From Leishmania mexicana MHOM/GT/2001/U1103 (Eukaryota; Euglenozoa; Kinetoplastea; Trypanosomatida; Trypanosomatidae), in contig NC_018333.1 of NCBI RefSeq assembly GCF_000234665.1, positions 309,001-373,000 on the forward strand: DNA of 64,000 nt, given 5' to 3'. The notes beneath the pieces are model-generated. The model made no database searches. It worked only from the letters and a program-made list of their open reading frames with translations, and had not been told where the DNA came from. Positions 40,801 through 50,800 of the stretch are shown here, piece by piece (position 1 is the first letter of the stretch; each line of letters begins with the position of its first letter). The translations under genes were made by a program, and so were the position numbers.

Positions 40801-43800
40801 GCCGCGTGCGCCAGTGCCGCCACCGCCACTCCAGCAGCATCAGGTGTACCTCTACCCATCCCCTCACGCGAACATCCTGCTCTGCCATCAGAGCACCATC
40901 AGCACCCAGTCGAGCTTCACCCCCAGCTCCGTGACTGCAGGCACTGTCTCCGTCGCACTCAGTGGCCACGCGGCGAGTGTCTCTGCAGATCACGAAAGCA
41001 AGCAACTCTGCGGCGACGGCAATACCGATAGAAGGGCCGGGGCTGACGAGGCGCCGTCGACGTTCGTCGGGGCTTCTAAGATTCCCTCTATGACAGCCTC
41101 GTCCGAAGACTCGCTGGCTTCTTCGGCCGACGCCGCTGGCGCGCTACCCACTGCGCAGGTCTCGCTTCACCCGGAAGCAGCGTCGTTGTCGAGAGTAACG
41201 AATGCAAGGACGCACAACGCTGCCGGAAACGGCATAGGGGACTCGCCATCGACGCGTCTCACGCCCTCCCCGCTACGAAGCATCTTTACTGGGCTGCGGG
41301 CGTTGCTGCAGCTGGCCACTCTGCCGCCGATGCAGGCGTGCCGCTTTCCTCATTGCGACTCGAAGTCTGCGGGACCGCCACTGTCGCCTTGCTTACCAGA
41401 GGACAGGGCTCTCCGGCCGTGTGTCCACGCGCCGCCAGAGCTGAGTAGCCCCCCGCTGGCCTACTCTTCTCACCTGACGCTGTATACCGCGGCAGACAGC
41501 CGCCGTAGCGGAGGCTACCGCAACCCTAGCGCCACTGCGTCTCCGCCTCCGTCCGATGCTCTTTTGCCGCCGAGGCAGCGCTCACTGACACCGCGCGCAT
41601 CATGTGAGCGGTCCGCGTTGTGTTTGGTCGCCGCTTCATCGGAAGAGAACCTGTCGCCGCTGCTGAGGCGCGACCACGGCAGTGTCGTTAGCCATTCTGC
41701 CGTCGCGAGCGCGTCTGCGAGGCCATTGGCGCTGCCAATGAGCGGCTTCTCCGCTGTTAGGGGTTGCATCGCCGACGCGTGGACCCTCAGCCCAAACGAG
41801 GGCGGCCACGGTGCGGAGTGTCGACTCGTCACAGAGCCCGTGGTCTCGGTCGATCTGCGGCTTCGCGCGGCAGCCCGTAAACACACCGATGACGCACAGG
41901 CTGTCACCGCGCCGGGGGCTGCCGGATATGATCGCGCCGCTGCACTGGCCTTATCCACTGCTGCTCCACTGGTGTCTCCGGGCTGCCAGCCCAGCACGGC
42001 TTCTTCGCGCTTGAGTCGTCGCTTGGCTGATGCTCTTGTTGACTCCACCTTGCACGAAGGCGGCGGGTGGCCGTCTTTTCTGCCACTGTCCCTCTTGAGG
42101 CCCACTCTGACCGTCGCGACGCAGTTTCCGGGTGACGCAGGTGGGGTCAGGGGGGCCGTTCCACCACCCTCCAACTCCGAGTCTGGGCTCCTCTCGCGGT
42201 GGATCGACACCGCCGAGCTGTTGATGAACTTGGTGGCGTGCGTAGTGCAGGCGGTCGGGCGCGGCTACGTAGCCCGCCGTGACCTTCGGAGGCTTTTTCG
42301 GCGGCCGTCAAGTAGCCCCGCCGAGCGCGCTGCCGTATCAATGACGATTGCTGCCGCAACACCGGGCGTGACGCGCTCGCCTCACCACACGTTAGTCACA
42401 CCCGACCCATCGTTGCCCTCGTCTCCCACTGTTTCTGCGAGCGCGTTGCCTGCCCCTCCCAGCGTTCGCCATCACGGGGTGGCCACACCGAAGACCACCA
42501 AAGCCTTCAGTACCGATCATTTTCCGGGGTCACGTAGGCCCAGTGCGTCGACGCTGATGGCGTCTTTGAGCCGGGTTCTGGCGACGCAGCCGCCGCAGGG
42601 CTGCCCACCGCCGCCGCTGCCTGGGTTCTCGACTTCACTGACGTTCCCGATCAACGCCACCGCAGCGAAGGCGTCCACGACTCCCAGCAGTGACGTCCAT
42701 GTGTCGGCACGCGATGTCTCGCTGGTGGCGACGACGACGCCCAATTCGTCATTGCAACGGCACAACGCCGCTTCGCAGACGCCGTCAATACCAAGCAAGA
42801 TCCCTACTTTCTCGTCTCCCGCCGCTGACGCTACGTATACCTCTCCCAACAACCTCTCCAGCTTCTCTGGGCTGAGACGGAGGCGACCCACCTGCTCCTC
42901 GGCCACGGCCTCGCCGAAAAAATTGCTGGCGTCGCCTCTGCGGCACCTGTTTGTCATGCACGGCCTACCGAGCAGTTCCACTAGCGAGGATTCCGGCACC
43001 TGGGCACCTGCGCCAAGCGTCGAGGCGGCCGTGTCATCGGCTGCCTCGTCTGATGAAGACGACACCGCTGCTGCGGCGGACGCGGGTGCATGCCCGTCCG
43101 TTGATCCAGCGACACTCTTGCTGACCATATCCAAGTACACCGTCTCCGCTACGCCTGATGCTGTGCCACAGGGGCAGAGTAGCGACGCGAGGCGCGGCCA
43201 CGAGCCGTCGAGTCCGATCACTCCTGATGACAGCAACGCAGGTGGCGAACCGAGCGGCGGCGCAGTTGCACCGGCGCGTCCCGCTGTCGCTGAGCCCCTG
43301 GGCTTGTTTGCCCCGCCATCGTTGCTGCGTCTCGCCACGTCGCTGCAGGCGCAGAGCAGCACCGAGGACGCTGCCTCCACCGCCTTCCGCGAATCCACGG
43401 AGGAGTGGATGAGCATGATGCAGCAGCAACTTGCACTCACCTTCAGCTGCACTGTTCCTTTTCTCGATCAGGCTGTTGTGAAAGGGCCGTCGGCGAGCAC
43501 CATAGGGAGTAGTACCTCGCAGGGGCTAATCTCGCCTGATGGGGCGCGGAGCTCGTCGTGTCGGTTGTCGTTGTCGGCCGATGAGCACGCTACCCCCATG
43601 ATGGAGGAGGCTCTGTTGCAGCTGCAGCGCATTGGTCGCGGGTGTCTCATCAGGCGGCAGTGCAAACAGCGTTACTGGAAGCGACAAGAAGAGTCCCTCG
43701 ACCTTCTTCACAAACGAGTGTGTCTGTACACGCCGGTGCTGTCGCCAAGTTTGACGTCGGTAGAAGCGGATGGCGTGGCCGACGGGTTTGGAGGCGGCAG

Positions 43801-45625
43801 CGCTACTGGTGGGGCTTCGGTTGTACTGAGGGGCATCACGGGCCTGCGCTCGGCCTCCTCCTCGTACCAGACAAGTGATCAGACGCGCTTGACGGCTTCG
43901 CTGCCGCAGAGCATGCCATCGCCTTTTGGGGCCAGTCAGCCGCTCGTGACGCTGATGGCAGGGCAACACTGCCGTAGCCCGGTCGGCAGCCAATATTTCA
44001 CAGACCTTGCGCTCCCCGCCTCCCTGCTCTCGCAGAGAGAGCCAAACCTCTCTGGGTCTGAAGACGTGGTGGGCATCGTTGGCGACAGCACCCAGCTGGA
44101 AGACGATCACAGCACCGTTGCCGCGTTGCGCGGCAAGACCATCAGGATGTTTGTGTCCCCCAACAGCGCAAAGTACATTGTTTCGCCAGCCCTTGTGTCC
44201 CCCACGTGGAGGTCCAGCGTGTTGTTCACCGATCCGCCGTCGCACATGCTCAGCTCGGGGTCACTGATGAGTGAGCCAAGAGGGACAGCTGATGTCGCTG
44301 AGCGCGGGACTGCGGCAGCGAGTGGGGGTGTCCAGGAGGCGAGAGCGACTCAGGCGGATCGTGGAAGCCTTCCCTCATCTGCTCCCCCTCCTGCCGCAGT
44401 CACGGTGGCTGACACTGACAGCGGCGATGACGACGCTGCTGTGGCGTCTCCTCTTGCACCGACGCTGACTGTTGTGCTTCCCAGTTCTTCTGCAGCTGTG
44501 TCCGTGGACACCATAGACGCTGCGAGGAAAGCACAGCCTCCCATCGGCAGAGCACCTTCGCCGCTACGACCGTCGTTGCTGTCGCCACCGTCGCTGCGCG
44601 TGTCCTTCTCACGAGATTCCTACTTGCCCTCGGCGAATCCTGCTACAATGAAGACGTCCGTTTCTGCTGCTGCGGCTGTTGCCGCAGTGACCAGCGCAGT
44701 CGGTACGTCGATCTCTGCTACCATGAGCGCCAGCAGCTCCAGGCAAGCATCGCGCAGTGAGGGGGCCTACTCGATGCGGTCGCCATATCGCAGTCCGCCG
44801 TCACCGTTCATTCTGCAGGGCTCACCGCATACCGACATGGCCGTTGCTGCGGTGGACGGCAACGATGCCAGCTGCTGCCGTCTACCACGACGACGCCTTC
44901 TCACCTCTGTGCCTAGAGCGGAGCTCTCTCCGATGGAGGGCTCCATCGTCGCCATGAGCGGCCGCAGTGCTCGCTCCCTCAACAGCATAAACTCCCTCCC
45001 TTTCAATTTCAGCACCACTGCGAACACCACGAGCGTCACCGCGCAGATCTTCAGCACGTCCCTGCCGGAGGGCATGACCCCAGAGCTGTGGGTGCTGGAC
45101 GGCGTCGAGGAGGCCGCCATATCCTCTTCAGTCTCGGACGGCAGCGATGACGACGACGCCGACGATGACAACGAGGGCGACGCGTTCAAGGAAGATCTCA
45201 TCTGTGTCGAGGGCGGTGCTGAACCGGCGTGCTTCGTGGCTGCGGCACAGGTTCTAGGGCGCGAAGCAGGTCCGCCGTTGATGTCGAAAGCGCTGCTGCT
45301 ACTTCAGCGGATCGGACGTGGCTTCCTGTGCCGCCGGCACCAGCACTTCCTGTTCATGGTGTCTATCTCGTGGACGGAGATGGCGCTGATGCAGCGTGTG
45401 GCGCTCGGCTTTCTGACGCGACGGCGCATGGGCTTAGACTTCTTCGTGCACCGCGAGGTGAAGCGTCGAATGGCGTACTGGGAGCTGCGCCATCGATCTG
45501 CCGTGCGGATGCAGAGCGTCGTGCGCGGTTTCAATGCGCGCCAACGGGTAAAGAGACTGCAGAGGCGGGTGCTCACGCGCGTTGAGCTACGCACCGCCCT
45601 CGAGCAGCAAAACACGGACGAGTGA
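37841..45625 (+). CDS. giant IQ-motif protein, 2594 aa
   Basis: The first ATG after the long polypyrimidine tract (37841) gives 2594 residues. An upstream in-frame extension runs through microsatellite DNA and was rejected. The N-terminal region has one folded-looking patch (about 205-410; for example AYWVPYDVYLALSAPLLRERAL, ISFPLFCVLSAKLCTVSRR, VLLLFAEQLISALPGFPVALLY). Most of the rest is Ser/Pro/Thr/Ala-rich and presumably disordered. Five IQ-type calmodulin-binding helices are visible. They are QAVGRGYVARRDLRRLF (about 1468), LQRIGRGCLIRRQCKQRYW (about 1925), LQRIGRGFLCRRHQHFLF (about 2485), MQRVALGFLTRRRMGLDFF (about 2515) and MQSVVRGFNARQRVKRLQRR (about 2557), the last three near the C terminus. 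An acidic run (DDDDADDDNEGD) precedes them. Such layout suggests a calmodulin or light-chain binding scaffold, perhaps of the cytoskeleton or flagellum. No motor or enzymatic domain is seen. Confidence 0.8.
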   Translation: MLGMAPLVRPSGGTANGQQLADTRVPGDSCRRDAVVSERTRGEQALPRWRTDVGACDERQAALTFSAMTCNSDNGTATKRALAHNTTTEPLSTARTASWMAHSAVQRESAGAEARMKVITAAVVSSPPPLLTHALTSVPSAIACASSCSALTSRACASGGTDTAASRVPRTSPSSAPVASSDNATPWSTTFHTDATRASAAEAYWVPYDVYLALSAPLLRERALQDCVATLCCPMTQSAEGQSRLVKIDSIFSFLLHGNAVLPPIASAAAVVAPVSTSQSPMQSSSLLHRSEQGSRNGKAELISFPLFCVLSAKLCTVSRRTRSICSIHTPEAPIGVRLAMHPDQRGDCGSCSRHCSNRTDSTYPAVQQDLAAKPGSDAGAAPPRHDGGRDHVLLLFAEQLISALPGFPVALLYTTSPTGAVVSAPPAEASTFWDSWQKTPRAVRRSVSYEHIWSVVTLRRLVAMLQRWGVAPAAAMRRLCVGPHCSSTSPLQPTGKPHPLYTTMDIAHGQGEEARTAATVRDTTCSLRRLQLPLAEPSSSLLESPPPMPTAASSQLTRVSVMEAPQHIVGSSSSGSAAWDSLSSDAGVVPHRGMSTPAMQGTEAAVRAPATPLKRRRRVTAGECGTCGVITPRSQDVLLSSGEKDDAGDPVHPYRAVGAPGSVNAAPEDNRGLYGQVHLYDIPSPPPPPAASSVTTSAGGATLVQRAVSGTPLTESSIALFNTRRFRYPDVLQPPLRLRLHTSSFLERTNGPVRATMGGAILSAPRCPGAPKLVTTVSTNMRYSYSGALAHPYEVSASDKTQQSGNRHRRRHSGRGSRLIHQGDHRRDTNVRDAPAELADDPGDVEQTGEVRQVSARQRSADGLSDRGRVLSNAAAPALTPTPPTRNGNDCCLGARERTVHVNRYLQVLMSAAALRRADPSPIAVDDFPQQQQHDTAHRYSTSDSLATAAGATPLCVASSNSGTGSNTKNSLNRSRESGGGGMAMPPRAPVPPPPLQQHQVYLYPSPHANILLCHQSTISTQSSFTPSSVTAGTVSVALSGHAASVSADHESKQLCGDGNTDRRAGADEAPSTFVGASKIPSMTASSEDSLASSADAAGALPTAQVSLHPEAASLSRVTNARTHNAAGNGIGDSPSTRLTPSPLRSIFTGLRALLQLATLPPMQACRFPHCDSKSAGPPLSPCLPEDRALRPCVHAPPELSSPPLAYSSHLTLYTAADSRRSGGYRNPSATASPPPSDALLPPRQRSLTPRASCERSALCLVAASSEENLSPLLRRDHGSVVSHSAVASASARPLALPMSGFSAVRGCIADAWTLSPNEGGHGAECRLVTEPVVSVDLRLRAAARKHTDDAQAVTAPGAAGYDRAAALALSTAAPLVSPGCQPSTASSRLSRRLADALVDSTLHEGGGWPSFLPLSLLRPTLTVATQFPGDAGGVRGAVPPPSNSESGLLSRWIDTAELLMNLVACVVQAVGRGYVARRDLRRLFRRPSSSPAERAAVSMTIAAATPGVTRSPHHTLVTPDPSLPSSPTVSASALPAPPSVRHHGVATPKTTKAFSTDHFPGSRRPSASTLMASLSRVLATQPPQGCPPPPLPGFSTSLTFPINATAAKASTTPSSDVHVSARDVSLVATTTPNSSLQRHNAASQTPSIPSKIPTFSSPAADATYTSPNNLSSFSGLRRRRPTCSSATASPKKLLASPLRHLFVMHGLPSSSTSEDSGTWAPAPSVEAAVSSAASSDEDDTAAAADAGACPSVDPATLLLTISKYTVSATPDAVPQGQSSDARRGHEPSSPITPDDSNAGGEPSGGAVAPARPAVAEPLGLFAPPSLLRLATSLQAQSSTEDAASTAFRESTEEWMSMMQQQLALTFSCTVPFLDQAVVKGPSASTIGSSTSQGLISPDGARSSSCRLSLSADEHATPMMEEALLQLQRIGRGCLIRRQCKQRYWKRQEESLDLLHKRVCLYTPVLSPSLTSVEADGVADGFGGGSATGGASVVLRGITGLRSASSSYQTSDQTRLTASLPQSMPSPFGASQPLVTLMAGQHCRSPVGSQYFTDLALPASLLSQREPNLSGSEDVVGIVGDSTQLEDDHSTVAALRGKTIRMFVSPNSAKYIVSPALVSPTWRSSVLFTDPPSHMLSSGSLMSEPRGTADVAERGTAAASGGVQEARATQADRGSLPSSAPPPAAVTVADTDSGDDDAAVASPLAPTLTVVLPSSSAAVSVDTIDAARKAQPPIGRAPSPLRPSLLSPPSLRVSFSRDSYLPSANPATMKTSVSAAAAVAAVTSAVGTSISATMSASSSRQASRSEGAYSMRSPYRSPPSPFILQGSPHTDMAVAAVDGNDASCCRLPRRRLLTSVPRAELSPMEGSIVAMSGRSARSLNSINSLPFNFSTTANTTSVTAQIFSTSLPEGMTPELWVLDGVEEAAISSSVSDGSDDDDADDDNEGDAFKEDLICVEGGAEPACFVAAAQVLGREAGPPLMSKALLLLQRIGRGFLCRRHQHFLFMVSISWTEMALMQRVALGFLTRRRMGLDFFVHREVKRRMAYWELRHRSAVRMQSVVRGFNARQRVKRLQRRVLTRVELRTALEQQNTDE

Positions 45626-47882
45626 GTGCCTTCAAACGAAACGACGGCAAAAGGCGAAGGGGGGGTGTATTCCTGGGGAACCCCATGCGCCGTGTCGAGG
45701 AGGACGAGCGCGAACACCATGACGGGCACCATCTCAACGTCCATGGTCAAAGGCCGCTTTGGTCCCTACCCTTCCTCCAAGAGGGAGGCGCTGATGCAGC
45801 GCGCAAGGACACCGGTCGACGTTGGGCGCTTCGCTAATTCTTTTTTTTTATGTGTGTGTCTGCGCCATCGGATGTCCGTGACGATGCCGGCCGCCTCCGT
45901 GCGTGGCATCAGGGGCCCGTGCCCCCACCCTCTTAGCGTCGGCGGGCAGGCGTGCGCTGGCGGTGTGCCGGGGCGACTTGCGGTCACACCGACGTTTGTC
46001 CCGGATCGCTGCGGATCGCGTCGACGATTCAGCAGACATATGCGTCCGCCTGGCGCCTCTCTGCGTGAGCTTCGTTGTGGTGATGTCGAGCGTCATCCTG
46101 GTCCTGGCCTGCGCTGTGTGCAGTGGCGTTGCAGTGGGCTGAGCGACGCCAAACGGTGCTGGTTGACCTGGTTCCTGGACGTGACCGTGATGCACCAGAG
46201 GCAGGAGAGCTGTGGTTGTGTATGCGCGTATACTTGTTGACTTGTTTGTGGTAGAATGACACGTTAACAGGGATGCCTCGCTCCCCCTCCCCCTCCCCCA
46301 AAACAAATTTGCCGTCAGACTCTCGAGCGACGAAGCTCATAAGCGGTCACTCCACTGTGTGCTGAGTGTAAGGAAGGTGCACGCTAACGTGGCCCGCCCG
46401 TGATCTCTCGCTGCTGTTGTCGTTGCGTAGTACGCACGCGGTCACCAGCGTGCTCGTATGAACGTGCTGGATGAGATGCACACCATTAAAACGTGGCGGA
46501 GCCAGCGGGATGGCACATGGCCATCGACGCACACGTGTGCACACGCCTGTGCGCCCCTTGTAGATGTCTCGCGGTGCGCTGCTTCTGCGTTTCATTTGTA
46601 GAGCAACAAGGCCGTCTGCAGAGAACTCAAAGCTGGGCGATAGAAACGGAAAAAAGGATGAGGATGGTGCGCAAGGTTGCACTCTGATAGCAGCGCAGGC
46701 GGGAGCACCCGTCTCCACGCCGATACTTCATCGCTTCTCCCGTCATTCATTCATACTCGTGCAACTTACTACACGGCGTGACGCGAGTGTGTGTGTATGT
46801 GTGTGTGTGTGGGGAGGGGGGAGACGCACAAGCGGAGGAGAGGGCGGCTTGCGACAGTTCTCCCTCCCTGGCGCTGCATTCCAGCGTTTATCTCTCGGTC
46901 CGTGATGTTCACACACGCACGCGCGCTGCTCTCCACTTCCGGCTACCTCCTCCGCACCTTCCACCTCTCCACACCTCACAACCTTTTTTTTGTGTACAAA
47001 ACTCCCCCCGTACTCATCTACCTTCTCTCTCAGTTTCTCACTGCTGCTGCTACTGCTGCTCTTACCATTGCCGCCACTCGCACGCGTCAGTGCATGTGTA
47101 GCCACCCTTTTCCTTTGCTTTTCTTTTCACGTTTTGCCCTCCCCCTCCCCCACGCCCGCTTCCAACTCCGCAACGGCGTTGGCCAGGCAGGCCAACACGG
47201 TGACGAATCTCAGGTTGACGCGCGCGTGCGAGAGAGGAAGAGAGAGCGAGGGCGGTCCGATTTGGCGGCACTATACGGCGCAGACCCCGCACACGCCCAA
47301 CACGGACATCTACCCTTCGCTTTGCCGTCAACCGATACACACTCCCATTCGTTTCCTATTCGCATACGTGCACGGACACCAAAATAACGAATCAACCGCT
47401 CACGTACTACGCACAGGTCATCGTGCAGATCACTGTCTTTCCACTACCGCTGCTGATCTCGACCCCTTCCCCTCCCGGTTAACAAGAGCACAGGGTCGGC
47501 GAAGCAACGCAGAGAGGGAGGAGGAGGCCTAACGAGGCTGACGCTGTGAAGGGCGCCCTTTCACGGCAACCGAGAGGACACTCCTCCCCGACTCACACGC
47601 GCACAAACCCACACTTCGTTCTACAAGGGAACATGCAGCGAGCGGGCGCGAGGGTAGCGATCATAGCAGCGGCACCGTAACCTCCTCCCTCGCTGACGGA
47701 CCGAAAGCCTCTCCCTCGTCGTTTCCCATTCCACCTCGCAATCCATCGCGGCGGCGTCTTTGCCCTCGCCATCTTGGCCGCATCCCCACCGTCACGTGCC
47801 CACACCCGGAGGCGAGGACAGACAAAAGCGGACGCTTATTTTCTTCCGTGTTCCCGGCGGCGGTAGCGCTTTGGCGGGCTTC
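45626..47882 (+). other. intergenic spacer with ingi/L1Tc-like relic
   Basis: 2.3 kb. It holds a short retroposon relic (about 45885-46170), a TG/G-rich stretch (46788-46822) and several pyrimidine tracts near 46975-47170 and 47430-47480. No intact host gene is supported. A run of T and TG lies at 45840-45860. Confidence 0.65.
45885..46170 (+). mobile_element. degenerate ingi/L1Tc-related (DIRE/SIDER-like) fragment with 2A-like motif
   Basis: The fragment begins with GTGCGTGGCATCAGGGGCCCG, resembling the 5' end of the SIDER2 copies here (GTGCGTGGTATCTCAGGGCC). It then encodes, in frame, MRPPGASLRELRCGDVERHP followed by GPG (46040 onward). The CGDVERHPGP at about 46076-46105 is a 2A-like self-processing motif (canonical DxExNPGP, here Asn to His). 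2A sequences at the N terminus are known in L1Tc and related trypanosomatid retroposons. The frame closes within about 130 bases and no reverse transcriptase is seen. The boundaries are approximate. Confidence 0.55.
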
Positions 47883-50800
47883 ATGTTACCCGCAGCGGCG
47901 CTTCTCAAGGAGCAGTCCCCACAAAGCTCCACGGCGAACGGTTCCTCGCGGCACACGCACAACAAGTCCTCGGCGGCGACCGCCTTGGCTACCGTTGCTA
48001 CTAATGCCGTCTCAAGCGGGGCAGCGAGAACGTCACCGCCGTTGCTGGTGAACAGCTCCGGCACTGGCGGTGTCAGTGGTGGCTCTTCGCCGCACACTGG
48101 TTGCGTGCGCTGGTGCATGAATATCGCCTTGCAGTCCTTCGCCGGCGAGCCCTGGGCGGTGATGCTGCAGCCGGCCGCCGAGGACGACTTTGTGCTCAAT
48201 GGGTCATTCTATGGCAGCCCCGCCGAATCCTCCATCACCCCGCCTTCCTTGACCCTCCTCCACCCGGGCTGCACCACGACGAGCGCGGCCGCCAACAGTA
48301 TCTGCCAGCAGTCTCTGCAGGGGAAGGGACCGTCTAACGGAACGCCGTATGGGAGCGGCAGCGGTGGTAATTCTCCGGTGCACAGTCCCATGGGCACGCG
48401 GATGAGCTCTTCCATGCTGCGCAGCGGATTGCAGCTGGTGGCGATCGACTATAGCAATCCTCAGCTGCAGTACCCCGGCGGCCCGCTGCTGGACGCCGCC
48501 GTCTTCAGCTACGATCCATTGAGCGAAGACAGCGCCGCGCTGCACCAGTGCGTCTCGGTTGTGAACAGCCCGCCAGTGACGTACGGCGTGGACGATCTGC
48601 TGGGCCGCATTACCAATGTGGAGTTCATGGCCACGGCGAGCAGTCCGGAGGAGGCTGTGACCGGAGTGCCAATGCACTACAGACTGGCGTCCTCCCTGGA
48701 GCCGATGTTGAATGCCACACTGAACCCAGCCATCACCGCCGTTGTCGACCACTGCGTCAGCTCGATGGTGCTTGTGTACGGTGCAACACAGGAGATGAAG
48801 CAGATGGGCCTGATTGGTACCCCGGAAGCGTGCGGGTTGCTGCCGCATGGCATTCGCACGCTAATGGAGCGCTTGCTCGACCGCAGGGAGCTCCAGCTGT
48901 CAAAGGCGGCGAGTTTTAACTGCACCGCAAAGCTGACCGGTGACCGGGCCGCTGCAGCGCCCGACAGCGCTGGCTCGAACGCCTCGTCGTCAGTCCCACC
49001 CCGTGCGGCGGGGAGCGTGTCACCACCCTTCGCCGGCGGAGACGACGCTGTCTCGGACAGCGACCACACCGAAGGCGTGCCCAGTCGCTCTGGCACCTCG
49101 CAGGCGCACAGTTTCGTTTTCCCGTCTATCGGTTCCCGACACCACCGGTTTGTGCGCATGGAGGCGACCTTCATTGCCTTCGACTCGACCAGCGTGGTGG
49201 ACTTGCTGGATCTATCTAACAAGCACGCGGAGCTCGTGCTGAGGCTTGCGCCTCCACCGACACCGTCTGCGTTCGAGGAGAAGACAGGCGATGTGAACTC
49301 GGCGACCAGTGCGTCTGCCACGACGGACTCGTTTGTGCTCAACGCGCAAGCGATGCCGGTTGAGAACACGAACGACGCCCTCTCTGCGCTCGACGTCGGC
49401 CTGGACAACTTGACTCGGGCGTTGGAGCTGCCTCTCTTGCATTCGGAGTCGGGCTCGTCCTTGCTCTTTTCGCTCACGGCCTTCACCGACACGTGTCGGT
49501 GCGCGACGATGCACATCTTGTGCCTTGCCGAAGACCCGGCAGCGCAGACTTGGCTGGTGTCGACCGTGCAGGCCCGCAGTCAGGCGATTCCACTTGGTGA
49601 GGAGCAGAGCTGGGCGTCCATCCAGAACACGCCGATGCCGCCGCCGCTGCACCACCACGCCGCCACGATGCTTGTGCCGGCGCTCTGCTTTGGCAACGTG
49701 TTCACCTCTGCTCTCATATGTGTGTACAACTCCATCACAGCGCTTAGCCGGCTAAACCGTGACTTGACGTTAGCCGTGACAGGATACCGCATGCGCACCA
49801 TCCCGCGCGTGACGCTGGCGAGCTCGCGGCGCGGGCTGAAGAAGCTGCCGCCGAGCTGGGAGGAGCACTTCACAAACGACGGCCGACGCTACTTTATCGA
49901 CACCTCCACGCAGACGACCACATGGAAGGACCCGCGCTTTACCTATCCGCATTGCTCATCGCGCTCCGGCGGTTTGACAGGCAACAACCCAAGCGGAGGT
50001 GGCACTGGCGCCGCCAGCGGAAGGTCGAGTCGCAGCGGCAGCCCTCACCACCCCCCACCCAGTCGCATCAATCTCGGTCCAGGCGACAAAGATTTCTTGA
50101 TGAGCCGCCTTCAGCAAGAGATGCATGGCGGTAGCATCAGTGTCACGGGCAGCACCGGCAAGACTCAGCAGCCCACGGTAGGTGCCCCCGCTGCAGGCGA
50201 GGATTCCCTTGATATCGGCATCATCGTCGTGGACACGATGTGTCGACCGCGCGTGCTGATCCACTCACGGAATCCACAGTTTGCCTTACAGTATCACGAG
50301 CAGGAGGAGGTGCTGCGTGCGAAGCAACGAGAGTTGGAGGAGGCCAAGGTGGCGCTGCGGCGGAAGGCGAAGGCGGCAGCTGTGCCAGGCGAAGCCGCAG
50401 GGGAGGCACAGGATACCGGGCCCGCAATCGTGCCGGCTACTGCCAAGCCGCGGGAAGCCGTGCAACCCATTGCCGATCGGGCTGCGCCAACGCAGGGCGT
50501 GGACTTGGCCCACTCTTCTCCAACTTTAGGGAAGGGGGTAGTTGGGACGGTCAACGTTGATGACGAGGAGGTGTCAGCGCTGCGCGACAGAAACTCAGTC
50601 AAAATCGAAGACTTCATGCTGGAGGATGATACTGAAGAAAGTGGCGAAGATGATGAGGCGTGCGGCACCGAGCAGATTTCAGCACTCGCGTCCGCCTCTA
50701 ACGCGGGTGGAGGCGCGGTCCCACAGAGTTGCCAAGCCTCTAGCGCTGAGGCGCGCTTCTACGCCAACGCGCTGCAGGAGCAGGCTGTCGGCGTCGACGA

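Noticed and set aside
45626..46240. 204-codon open frame as a host gene
   Set aside because: Only the short part around 46040-46130 has a meaningful match (2A-like retroposon motif). The rest is spacer, so I annotated a mobile-element relic instead.
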